Shown piece after piece: positions 37,331-46,136 of a DNA stretch of 64,000 bases. Source of the stretch: Actinomycetota bacterium (GTDB lineage: Bacteria; Actinomycetota; Humimicrobiia; Humimicrobiales; Humimicrobiaceae); assembly GCA_028698215.1 (NCBI GenBank), contig JAQVDY010000003.1, positions 1 to 64,000 of the forward strand, in the 5' to 3' direction. The notes under the pieces were generated by a model. That model did not search any database and was not told where the DNA came from. It saw only the letters and a program-made list of their open reading frames with translations. The stretch's first letter is position 1; the number at the start of each line of letters is the position of its first letter. The position numbers and the translations under genes were made by a program.

Positions 37331-37738
37331 ATGGGTTGGTTTAGAAAAAAGAGGGTGGAAAGGCCCAAGAATCCCTTAGGGGCAGCTTTGTATGATTACG
37401 ACCATACCTGGGGAGCAATTAAAAAGATTACTGCTAATGTGCAGGCAGGTAAACCAGTAAAGGTAGACCGGGTAAAAAAATTACTTATACAGAATAAAGC
37501 TAAATTAAACCAGATACTGAAAGACATCTCCAAAGAGAACCTTAAAGTTGATTACCGGTCCGATAAAATAAGATATAAAATCAGCGATATGGTCATACAA
37601 TTAATAGATTTTTTGGATATGGGCCAAAAACATAATTTTGATGATCAATTCGTGGATGCCAGCAGGCTAGATAATCTAATGGATAGAAGGGAAAGCCTAA
37701 AAAAAGATATGAAAGATATTGAAAGTGATTACCTATAA
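37331..37738 (+). CDS. Uncharacterised helical protein between dprA and xerC
   Basis: I do not recognise this 135-residue, highly charged protein. It begins MGWFRKKRVERPKNPLG, then YDYDHTWGAIKKI. The remainder is predicted helical by eye (Lys/Asp/Leu-rich, KVDRVKKLLIQNKAKLNQILKDI and a C-terminal RRESLKKDMKDIE-type helix), with no Cys, signal peptide or membrane segment. Its stop overlaps the xerC ATG by one base, which suggests co-expression and supports it as a real gene. A TATAAT box (37287-37292) lies 44 bases before the ATG. A structural or adaptor role would be pure guesswork. Confidence 0.75.
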   Translation: MGWFRKKRVERPKNPLGAALYDYDHTWGAIKKITANVQAGKPVKVDRVKKLLIQNKAKLNQILKDISKENLKVDYRSDKIRYKISDMVIQLIDFLDMGQKHNFDDQFVDASRLDNLMDRRESLKKDMKDIESDYL

Positions 37739-38646
37739 TGCTGGATTTAAAAAAAGGTTTAAATCAATATTTGGATTTTTTGCGGTTTCAGAAAAATTTA
37801 TCTCCCCACACTATAGATTCCTATAAAAGAGATATAGTCCACCTGTTACAATATTTACAGAAAACGGGGGTTAAATCCATAGAGGAGATAAATGTGGAAA
37901 ATTTCCGCCGGTATATAAGATTTTTAGATAATTTTAGCTATGCCAACCGTACTATTATCAGGAAGTACTCTTCATTTATAAATTATTTTAAATTTCTGGA
38001 AAAAAAAGGCATAATGGCCAACAATTTAAGCCAGCAGCTAATTCCGCCCCAAAAGAATCAGAGATTCTTCAGTTTTTTATCCATAGCAGAGGCAGAAAAG
38101 CTGATGGCCAGCATTGATTTGGACAGCGATGCTGGAAAAAGGGATAAAGCTTTGTTGGAATTGATGTATTCTACTGGGGCCAGGATAAATGAAATAGAAA
38201 GTATAAAGCTTAATGATATAGATTTATCAAACCAGGAGATAAAGGTTATAGGAAAGGGCAACAAACAAAGAATAGTATACATTAACCGCAGTGCTTATGA
38301 TAGTTTGCAAAATTATTTAAAAATAAGGAATAATTTCCTATTCCAGCACCAGTCCTACAAGCAAAGCAAATTCCTTTTTTTAAATTTTAGGGGAGGGCCT
38401 CTTTCGGCCAGGGGCATCAGAAACATAATAAAGAAGTATGTTTTAAAATCAGACATCAAAAAGAATATTACCCCCCACAGCTTAAGGCATAGTTTTGCCA
38501 GCCATATGCTGCAGAGGGGGGCAAATATTAGGGAAATTCAAGAACTGCTGGGACATGAAAATATCTCTACTACCCAAATATATACCCATTTAAACATTAA
38601 AAAACTGAAACAGGATTATCAAAATTTCCATCCCCGGGCAAAATAG
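37738..38646 (+). CDS. xerC: Tyrosine recombinase XerC/XerD
   Basis: Xer recombinases resolve chromosome dimers at dif. The 302-residue product has an N-terminal SAM-like core-binding domain (about 1-90) and a catalytic domain with all six key residues: Arg149 (GARINE), Lys173, His247 and Arg250 (HSLRH), His273 (LGHENISTTQ) and the nucleophile Tyr282. Position next to dprA and before rpsB is that of actinobacterial xerC, so I use that symbol, although C and D types are hard to separate. FtsK at the window end is the usual partner. Confidence 0.88.
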   Translation: MLDLKKGLNQYLDFLRFQKNLSPHTIDSYKRDIVHLLQYLQKTGVKSIEEINVENFRRYIRFLDNFSYANRTIIRKYSSFINYFKFLEKKGIMANNLSQQLIPPQKNQRFFSFLSIAEAEKLMASIDLDSDAGKRDKALLELMYSTGARINEIESIKLNDIDLSNQEIKVIGKGNKQRIVYINRSAYDSLQNYLKIRNNFLFQHQSYKQSKFLFLNFRGGPLSARGIRNIIKKYVLKSDIKKNITPHSLRHSFASHMLQRGANIREIQELLGHENISTTQIYTHLNIKKLKQDYQNFHPRAK

Positions 38647-38647
38647 G

Positions 38648-38675
38648 TTGAAAATTCTGTAAAAAAGTATAGAAT
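38648..38675 (+). promoter_or_regulatory. Candidate rpsB promoter
   Basis: TTGAAA (38648-38653) and TAGAAT (38670-38675) are 16 bases apart, immediately after the xerC stop. A start near 38682 would leave a long leader of about 138 bases before rpsB, long enough for regulatory structure. A TTGACA at 38722-38727 has no -10 at a normal distance. Confidence 0.45.
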
Positions 38676-38741
38676 CTTGGGAGTTTATGTATTTGCTCAT
38701 TGAAATGTATTGTGATAAACTTTGACATTAAGTAAATACAC

Positions 38742-38788
38742 ACACCACTTGTAGTATTATGGTGTCACCCTAAAAAGTTAAAGTGGTG
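38742..38788 (+). promoter_or_regulatory. rpsB leader with competing CACC/GGTG pairings
   Basis: ACACCA (38742-38747) can pair with TGGTGT (38760-38765), and CACC (38766-38769) with GGTG (38785-38788). Alternatively CACCAC (38743-38748) can pair with GTGGTG (38783-38788). The two arrangements are mutually exclusive and sit upstream of the GGAGG of rpsB. Ribosomal protein leaders often carry autogenous control elements; no known S2 motif was recognised here, so the regulatory role is inference. Confidence 0.3.
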
Positions 38789-38819
38789 GAGGAAAAACCA
38801 TAAAAACGGAGGTACTATT

Positions 38820-39608
38820 TTGAGCATTGTAACCATGAAACAATTGCTGGAGGTGGGGGTACATTTCGGCCACCAAACCAGAAAGTGGAATCCCAAAATG
38901 AAAAAATATATATATGCTGCCAAGAATGGCATATATATCATAGACTTGCAGCAAACTATGCAGTTGCTGATGGATGCATATGACTACATCAAGAACCTGG
39001 CCAGTGAAGGAGGCATAGTTCTATTTGTAGGAACCAAGAAACAGACCCAGGACACTATAGAAAAATATGCCCAGGAATGCGGCATGCCTTATGTAAAGAA
39101 CCGTTGGCTGGGAGGCACTCTCACTAATTTTGAGACTATCAGCAAAAGAACCAAGAGGCTGGCCGAGATCGAAGATATGGAGGCCAGTGGTGTTTTTGAC
39201 AAACTTCCCAAAAAGGAAGTGCTGGGTATAAAAAAAGAATATGAGAAACTGCTATATAATATAGGCGGGATAAGAGACATGAAAAGAATTCCAGATGCTT
39301 TGTATATAGTAGATCCCCATAAAGAGGTTATTGCCTTAAATGAAGCAAAAAAATTGGGCATACCTATCGTGGCTATAACCGATACTAACTGTGATCCTGA
39401 TAATATTGATTTCGTCATTCCCGGCAACGATGATGCTATAAGGTCTTGTAGTTTGATAACCAGCGTAATCGCGGATGCAGTAAAGAAAGGTGCCCAGGAA
39501 AGAGTAAAAATTAAAGAAAGCCCAGAACAGGAAGAGGCAAAAGAGGATGAACTGGAATTAACAGAGGATGAACTGGAAGATAAGCCTGAAGATGATGTAT
39601 GGGTTTAA
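38820..39608 (+). CDS. rpsB: Ribosomal protein uS2
   Basis: uS2 joins the 30S subunit late and helps anchor bS1. The 262-residue product has [40 protein letters not shown] and [13 protein letters not shown], all diagnostic. It ends in a strongly acidic tail (about 235-262, Glu/Asp-rich). Start is TTG 38820 with GGAGG seven bases upstream. It heads the rpsB-tsf-pyrH-frr run that is nearly universal in bacteria. Confidence 0.97.
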   Translation: MSIVTMKQLLEVGVHFGHQTRKWNPKMKKYIYAAKNGIYIIDLQQTMQLLMDAYDYIKNLASEGGIVLFVGTKKQTQDTIEKYAQECGMPYVKNRWLGGTLTNFETISKRTKRLAEIEDMEASGVFDKLPKKEVLGIKKEYEKLLYNIGGIRDMKRIPDALYIVDPHKEVIALNEAKKLGIPIVAITDTNCDPDNIDFVIPGNDDAIRSCSLITSVIADAVKKGAQERVKIKESPEQEEAKEDELELTEDELEDKPEDDVWV

Positions 39609-39625
39609 ATTTAGGAGGAATTTAA

Positions 39626-40225
39626 ATGGAAATAAAAGCGGAATTAGTTAAACAACTTAGGGAAAAATCTGGCGTAGGCATGATGGATTGCAAAAAGGCA
39701 TTAACCGAGACCCAGGGAGATATGAATAAGGCAGAAAAGCTGTTAAGGGAGAAGGGCTTAGCTGCAGCTTCCAAAAAAGCAGCCAGGGTAACCAAAGAGG
39801 GCATAATTGACAGCTATATCCACCCGGGAGCAAGGGTAGGGGTAATGCTGGAAGTAAACTGTGAAACAGATTTTGTAGCTAAAAATGAATTGTTCCAGTC
39901 TTTTGTGCATGATGTAGCTTTGCATATAGCTGCTTCTGGGCCAACATATGTATCCAGGGAAGAAGTACCGGAAGAAATAATTGCACAGGAGAAGGAAATT
40001 TATAAGAAACAGGCTTTAAATGAAGGTAAGCCTGAAAAGATAGTGGAAAAGATTGCTGAAGGCAAGCTCAATAAATTTTTTGCAGAAATTTGTCTTTTGG
40101 AACAGCCTTTTGTAAAAGACAATGATATGACGGTAGAAGAATTAGTAAAGCATACCATAGCTAAAATAGGTGAAAATATAAATATCAAAAGGTTTGCCCG
40201 ATTTGTGTTGGGTGAAGAATCATAA
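39626..40225 (+). CDS. tsf: Elongation factor Ts, short form
   Basis: EF-Ts exchanges GDP for GTP on EF-Tu. The 199-residue protein has the N-terminal UBA-like domain ([19 protein letters not shown]) and one dimerisation-type core with [14 protein letters not shown], the residues that contact EF-Tu. It matches the short form seen in Thermus (about 196) rather than the 270-290-residue form of E. coli or actinomycetes. GGAGG precedes the ATG. pyrH follows after six bases. Confidence 0.96.
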   Translation: MEIKAELVKQLREKSGVGMMDCKKALTETQGDMNKAEKLLREKGLAAASKKAARVTKEGIIDSYIHPGARVGVMLEVNCETDFVAKNELFQSFVHDVALHIAASGPTYVSREEVPEEIIAQEKEIYKKQALNEGKPEKIVEKIAEGKLNKFFAEICLLEQPFVKDNDMTVEELVKHTIAKIGENINIKRFARFVLGEES

Positions 40226-40951
<726 letters not shown>

Positions 40952-40954
40952 ACA

Positions 40955-41512
40955 ATGAAAGATGAAATTTTTAAAGAATCGGAACAAAGAATGCAGCAAT
41001 CTGTGGAAAAGACCCAGCATGAGTTCAATACTATTAGAACCGGCAGAGCCACTATAGCCTTGTTAGATGAAATATATATTGATTATTATGGAGCAAAGAC
41101 GCCTTTAAAACATATTTCAAACATAAGCATACCAGAGGCAAGGACTATGGTTATTGCACCTTACGAGCCAAAATTTTTAAAGGAAGTTGAAAAGCAGATA
41201 CTGGCCTCCGATCTGGGTATTACACCTAATAATGATGGTAAATCAATAAGGCTAAATATACCGGCATTAAACGAGGAAAGGCGTAGGGAGCTGGTTAAAT
41301 TAGTGAAAAAGATTGCGGAAGATGGAAGAATCGCTGTTAGAAATATAAGGCGCGATCTAAATGATGGCTTAAAGAAGATGGAAACAGATGGGGATATTAC
41401 TGAAGATGACCATACCCGTATGCAGAAAGAAGCCCAAGAATTAACTGATACATATATAGAAAAGATCAATGAAGCCTTATCCAATAAAGAAAAGGAAATT
41501 ATGGAAGTGTAG
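40955..41512 (+). CDS. frr: Ribosome recycling factor
   Basis: RRF, with EF-G, splits ribosomes after termination. The 185-residue product has the tRNA-mimic pattern: N-terminal helix, EFNTIRTGRA, YYGAKTPL, then IPALNEERRRELVKLVKKI and VAVRNIRRD-like AVRNIRRDLND, ending in a helical tail. It starts three bases after pyrH; uppS follows after nine. Confidence 0.97.
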   Translation: MKDEIFKESEQRMQQSVEKTQHEFNTIRTGRATIALLDEIYIDYYGAKTPLKHISNISIPEARTMVIAPYEPKFLKEVEKQILASDLGITPNNDGKSIRLNIPALNEERRRELVKLVKKIAEDGRIAVRNIRRDLNDGLKKMETDGDITEDDHTRMQKEAQELTDTYIEKINEALSNKEKEIMEV

Positions 41513-41521
41513 GTAAAAATA

Positions 41522-42283
41522 TTGAATTTTATTTCCAATTTTCTTTCCTCAATACTGACCCCGCAGGTTAGTGACCTGCAAAAAGGTAATATACCTCAGC
41601 ATGTGGGAATAATCATGGATGGTAATGGAAGGTGGGCAGCTAAGAGGCATTTGCCCAGAATAGCAGGTCACCGTGCTGGAGTTGAAGTTATGAGGCAAGT
41701 AATAACTACATCAGTAGAAGTTGGTATAAAATACCTTACCGTATTTGCTTTTTCCAGTGAGAATTGGGACAGGCCGGAGCATGAGGTTAATTTTTTAATG
41801 GATTTATTTGTAGATACATTAAACCGGGAACTGGGTTCCTTAAATAGTAATGGTGTAAACGTAAAACTGATAGGAAGCAGGAAAAAAACTCCGGATAAAG
41901 TGTTGGATTGTTTTAAAAATGCAGAGCATATTACTGCCGGCAATAAAACCATGGTATTCAATATTGCTATTAATTACGGTTCCAGAGGGGAAATTATTGA
42001 AGCTGTTAAAAAAATAGGTACTGAATGCAAAGCAGGCCAAGTAGAGGTTGAAAATATTAATGAAGACTTATTTTCAAAGTACCTTTATACCAGTCATTGT
42101 CCGGATCCTGATCTAATAATAAGAACCAGTGGGGAATACAGGATGAGCAATTTTCTGTTATGGCAGAGTGCTTATGCTGAGTTATATATAACTAAAACCT
42201 TATGGCCCGATTTCAGTAAAAAACATTACTTAAAGGCTATACAGAATTATCAAAAAAGAAACCGGCGGTTCGGTAAGGTCTAG
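41522..42283 (+). CDS. uppS: Isoprenyl (undecaprenyl) diphosphate synthase
   Basis: UppS condenses isopentenyl units in cis to form the lipid carrier for cell wall synthesis. The 253-residue product has the catalytic Asp in GIIMDGNGRWA, RIAGHRAG, FAFSSENWDRP, and the C-terminal DPDLIIRTSGEYRMSNFLLWQ region. Start is TTG 41522. In most bacteria cdsA and dxr follow; here the next gene is rseP. It needs isoprenoids from the pathway containing IspG, encoded 2 kb downstream. Confidence 0.95.
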   Translation: MNFISNFLSSILTPQVSDLQKGNIPQHVGIIMDGNGRWAAKRHLPRIAGHRAGVEVMRQVITTSVEVGIKYLTVFAFSSENWDRPEHEVNFLMDLFVDTLNRELGSLNSNGVNVKLIGSRKKTPDKVLDCFKNAEHITAGNKTMVFNIAINYGSRGEIIEAVKKIGTECKAGQVEVENINEDLFSKYLYTSHCPDPDLIIRTSGEYRMSNFLLWQSAYAELYITKTLWPDFSKKHYLKAIQNYQKRNRRFGKV

Positions 42284-42292
42284 TAAAACATT

Positions 42293-43357
42293 ATGGATTT
42301 TTTACTAATGCTGGGCCAATACGTATTGGCCATATTAGGCTTCTCCTTTATAATAATGGTGCATGAATTCGGTCATTTTGTTATGGCTAAATTAAGCGGT
42401 ATGCACGTGGAAGAATTTTTTTTAGGATTCGGCCCCAAATTATTAAAATTTAAATCCCGCTCTGGTACCCTTTGGGGTATCAATGCCATACCTGTAGGTG
42501 GATATAATAAGATTTTAGGTATGGAAAGAGAGGCCGCAATTCCTGAAGACTTGAAGCATAGATCCTATTCCCATAAACCTTATTACAAAAAGTTCCTGGT
42601 AATTATAGGGGGCGTACTGTTTAATGCTGTAGCGGCAATATTGATGATTATGCTGTTTCTAAGTATGGGAGTATACGAGGCCAATACCACTATAGATTAC
42701 ATAGATCCGCAAGCTCCTGCCTATCAATATGGGTTTGAGGTGGGAGATAAGGTTATAGCTATCGATGGAAAACCAATAGACAGCTGGGATGAATTTTCCA
42801 GTTCTACTCAAAAACATCAGGGTTCTGATGCCATCTATACTATTGTTAGGGAAGAAAAACAGCTAGATATTGCAGTTGTTTTGGAGCAAAAGGATGAAGG
42901 CTATTACCTGGGTATTGGGCCCCAAGTGGTAAAAAAGAACCTATCTTTTTTACAGGTGATAAAGCAATCTTTAAATATGGTCTGGGATATTATTAAAACC
43001 TATGTAGGGCTGATAGGCATGCTTTTTAAGGGCCAGTTATCTTTTAACCAGGCCAGGCCGGTGTCACCGGTAGGCGTAATAAGTATTTTCCAGCAGTCTG
43101 CAGCTATGGGTATGCAGAACTTTATTTTATTTATAGCCTTAATATCCCTAATTGTAGGAATTGGAAACCTTATACCTATTTTACCACTGGATGGGGGGCA
43201 TGTAGTAATATTGGCCATAGAAAGTATCCGTAGAAAGCCGGTGCCTAAAAAAGTTTTGGAAGTGTTAAATGCCATAGGTATAATTATGCTGGTCTCTCTT
43301 TTAGTTATAGGTTTTGTTTATGATATAATAAGTCCGTTTAATATTCAGAATATGTAA
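42293..43357 (+). CDS. rseP: RseP/RasP-family site-2 zinc metalloprotease
   Basis: This membrane protease cuts transmembrane segments of anti-sigma factors and signal-peptide remnants. The 354-residue product has the zinc motif HEFGH (His24, Glu25, His28) within the first membrane helix, further membrane segments near 100-125 and in the last 90 residues, a PDZ domain (about 130-205), and the third metal ligand in LPLDGGHVV (about 303-311). Placement between uppS and ispG/proS is the usual one. Confidence 0.94.
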   Translation: MDFLLMLGQYVLAILGFSFIIMVHEFGHFVMAKLSGMHVEEFFLGFGPKLLKFKSRSGTLWGINAIPVGGYNKILGMEREAAIPEDLKHRSYSHKPYYKKFLVIIGGVLFNAVAAILMIMLFLSMGVYEANTTIDYIDPQAPAYQYGFEVGDKVIAIDGKPIDSWDEFSSSTQKHQGSDAIYTIVREEKQLDIAVVLEQKDEGYYLGIGPQVVKKNLSFLQVIKQSLNMVWDIIKTYVGLIGMLFKGQLSFNQARPVSPVGVISIFQQSAAMGMQNFILFIALISLIVGIGNLIPILPLDGGHVVILAIESIRRKPVPKKVLEVLNAIGIIMLVSLLVIGFVYDIISPFNIQNM

Positions 43358-43358
43358 A

Positions 43359-44429
43359 ATGAATATAACCAGGAAAAAAACCAAGCAGATTAAATTAGGA
43401 AATCTAGCCATTGGCGGGTTTAGTCCTATTGTAGTGCAATCCATGACCAAGTCCAAACTTCATCAGCTTAGGGCAATAAGGAAAGAAATCGACCTGCTTA
43501 CCAAAGGGGGTTGTGAAGTAATAAGGATAGCTGTACCTGATATAAATAGCTTGGACTATCTTAAGGTCCTTAAACAGGAAAACATATTTAAGGTTCCGGT
43601 AGTAGCAGACATACAGTTTGATTACAGGCTGGCTTTGGGCTGCCTGGATTTAGGTATTGAGTGCATCAGGATTAACCCTGGAAATATTGGTGGAAAAGAA
43701 CGTTTGGCTAAGGTTATCAATAAAGCTATAGGTAAAGGTGCGGCCATAAGAATAGGAGTAAACTCTGGCTCTTTGGAAAAAAGTATACTTAGGAAAAATA
43801 AGGGAGACATAGTGGATTCCATGGTGGAAAGCGTATTGGAGAGTGTTAAGTTTTTTGAAAGACTCCATTTTTACAACTTCAAGATTTCAGCTAAGGCTTC
43901 TTCTGTACTGGATACCATAAATGTATATGAAAAAATTTCATCCAAGGTGGATTACCCTTTACACCTGGGGGTAACTGAAGCCGGCCCATTATTGGGGGGA
44001 AGCATCAAATCCTCTCTGGGTTTAGGCATACTTCTTTCTAAAGGTATCGGGGACACTATAAGGGTTTCACTTACCGATTCTTCCTTGCAGGAAGTAAAGG
44101 CAGCTTACCTTATATTAAATAATTTGGGATTAAGGAGTTTTGGCGTTGATATAATTTCTTGTCCTACCTGTGGTAGAACCAGGGCAGATTTACTGAGTAT
44201 TGTTAAAGAAGTGGAGGCCATAACAAGGGGAATTAAAAAACCGCTAAAGATTGCAGTCATGGGTTGCATTGTTAATGGGCCTGGGGAAGCAAAGGATGCA
44301 GATTTGGGAGTTGCTTTCGGAAAAGAGAAAGCAGCTATTTTTATTAAAGGCAAGATTAAAAGAAGAGTGGAAGAAAAGTCGGTTTTAGACGAATTTGAAA
44401 AGGAATTACAAATACTATTGGATAGGTGA
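43359..44429 (+). CDS. ispG: 4-hydroxy-3-methylbut-2-enyl-diphosphate synthase
   Basis: IspG is the 4Fe-4S enzyme of the MEP isoprenoid pathway that converts MEcPP to HMBPP. The 356-residue product has the barrel start IVVQSMTKS, RINPGNIGG, GVTEAGPLLGGSIKSSLGLG, and the C-terminal cluster ligands in CPTCGR and CIVNGPGE. It starts one base after the rseP stop. Its presence implies the MEP pathway even though dxr is not in its usual place beside uppS. Confidence 0.95.
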   Translation: MNITRKKTKQIKLGNLAIGGFSPIVVQSMTKSKLHQLRAIRKEIDLLTKGGCEVIRIAVPDINSLDYLKVLKQENIFKVPVVADIQFDYRLALGCLDLGIECIRINPGNIGGKERLAKVINKAIGKGAAIRIGVNSGSLEKSILRKNKGDIVDSMVESVLESVKFFERLHFYNFKISAKASSVLDTINVYEKISSKVDYPLHLGVTEAGPLLGGSIKSSLGLGILLSKGIGDTIRVSLTDSSLQEVKAAYLILNNLGLRSFGVDIISCPTCGRTRADLLSIVKEVEAITRGIKKPLKIAVMGCIVNGPGEAKDADLGVAFGKEKAAIFIKGKIKRRVEEKSVLDEFEKELQILLDR

Positions 44430-44432
44430 CCT

Positions 44433-46130
44433 ATGAGATTTACACAATATTACATACCTACTTTAAAGGAAAATCCTAGTGAATCTGAGCTAAAAAGCCA
44501 TGCTTTAAGTTTGAGGGCAGGTTTGATAAGGAAAGTGGCTTCAGGAATATATACCTACCTGCCCCTAGGATTGAGGGTACTAAGAAAGATAGAGAACATA
44601 GTGAGGGAAGAAATGGACCGGGCCGGAGCTATTGAACTTTTGCTTTCGGTAATACAACCATCTGATTTATGGCAAAAATCAGAAAGATGGGATCAATACG
44701 GTCCAGAAATGTTTAGATTAAAAGACCGCAGCCAAAGAGATTTCTGTCTTGGCCCCACCCATGAAGAATTAATCACTTATCTGGCTTACCTGGATATAAA
44801 ATCCTACAAAGACCTCCCGGTAAACCTTTACCAGATTCAAACCAAATTCCGGGATGAAATAAGGCCAAGATACGGCCTGTTAAGGGCCAGGGAATTTATA
44901 ATGAAAGATGCTTATAGCTTTGGCAAAGATCAAAAAGATTTAGATCAGGCATATCAGGCCATGTATGAAGCTTACAGCAAAATAACAGAGAGGCTGGGGC
45001 TTGAATATCTGGTAGTAGAAGCTGATACAGGCCTGATTGGGGGAAACTTTTCCCATGAATTTATAATCCTGGCCGAGCAAGGTGAAGAGGTCCTAATCTT
45101 ATGTCCCAGCTGCCATTATTCAGCTAAAATGGAAGAGGCTCAATTTTCATTTCCTGATCCTGGTTCGGAAGCTCAGAAAGACTTGAAGAAAGTTCATACC
45201 CCTGGGGCATCAACCATAGAGGAGCTGGCGCAACAGTTAAAAGTAAGTAAACAAAGAATAGTAAAATCATTACTATTGGAAGGAAAGGACGGCCAGCTGT
45301 ATTCATTTCTGGTAAGCGGGGAAAGAGAGCTGGACACTGATCTTGCTTCAAAGCTGGTTGATAGCCGGTTAACACTGGTAAACCAGGATAAAGTTAAAGA
45401 CATACCATTAGGTTATTTGGGCCCCGTAGGTGCTAAAGAAGGGATTAAATTTTATGCAGACCGTTCTCTGCAGGAAAAAAGCAATTTTATAATAGGCGCC
45501 AATATTAAGGACTACCATTATATTAATGCCAACCTGGAACGTGATTTTAAGGTTGATGGTTGGGGGAATTTTACCTATCCGGTAGAAGGTGACCTTTGCT
45601 ATAAATGCGGCACCCCATTGGAATTTAAAAAGGGAATTGAAATTGGCCATATATTTAAGCTGGGAACTAAATACAGTAAAAAACTCGATGCTAATTTTTT
45701 AGACGAACAGGGCCAGAGGATACCTTTTCAGATGGGCTGTTACGGAATAGGAGTAAGCAGGATAATGTCGGCTGCCATAGAGCAATTAAGCGATGAGGAT
45801 GGAATAATATGGCCAGATTCCATAGCCCCGTTTGAAGTAGAAATTATAACTATTAATATGGATGACCCCCAGATGGTAGAGGTGGCAGAAAACCTGTATA
45901 GCCAGCTGGACGGTATAGGTATTGATGTTATATATGATGACCGCAATATAAGGGCTGGGATTAAATTCAAGGATGCAGCCCTAATAGGTATACCAATAGT
46001 TATCATAGTGGGTAAAAAAAGCATTCAAGAACATAAGGTGGAAGTAGAATTTAGGGGCAGCAGGCAAAAACAGGAAATACCCATATCAGACCTGCCACCA
46101 TTTATAGACCAATATAAAAAAACAAATTAA
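44433..46130 (+). CDS. proS: Prolyl-tRNA synthetase, bacterial type
   Basis: ProS charges tRNA-Pro. The 565-residue class II enzyme has motif 1 near residue 60, motif 2 in the TKFRDEIRPRYGLLRAREFIMKD region (described by position 130-155), and motif 3 with GIGVSRIM (about 437-444). The bacterial-specific YbaK-like editing insertion lies between motifs 2 and 3 (about 225-390, with TIEELAQQLKVSKQRIVKS), and the C-terminal anticodon domain contains DDRNIRAGIKFKDA. It starts three bases after ispG. Confidence 0.96.
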   Translation: MRFTQYYIPTLKENPSESELKSHALSLRAGLIRKVASGIYTYLPLGLRVLRKIENIVREEMDRAGAIELLLSVIQPSDLWQKSERWDQYGPEMFRLKDRSQRDFCLGPTHEELITYLAYLDIKSYKDLPVNLYQIQTKFRDEIRPRYGLLRAREFIMKDAYSFGKDQKDLDQAYQAMYEAYSKITERLGLEYLVVEADTGLIGGNFSHEFIILAEQGEEVLILCPSCHYSAKMEEAQFSFPDPGSEAQKDLKKVHTPGASTIEELAQQLKVSKQRIVKSLLLEGKDGQLYSFLVSGERELDTDLASKLVDSRLTLVNQDKVKDIPLGYLGPVGAKEGIKFYADRSLQEKSNFIIGANIKDYHYINANLERDFKVDGWGNFTYPVEGDLCYKCGTPLEFKKGIEIGHIFKLGTKYSKKLDANFLDEQGQRIPFQMGCYGIGVSRIMSAAIEQLSDEDGIIWPDSIAPFEVEIITINMDDPQMVEVAENLYSQLDGIGIDVIYDDRNIRAGIKFKDAALIGIPIVIIVGKKSIQEHKVEVEFRGSRQKQEIPISDLPPFIDQYKKTN

Positions 46131-46136
46131 ATCCTA

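Noticed and set aside
37738-38646. xerC as an integrase of a mobile element
   Set aside because: Its position before rpsB is conserved, flanking genes are housekeeping, and no attachment repeats or cargo are present.
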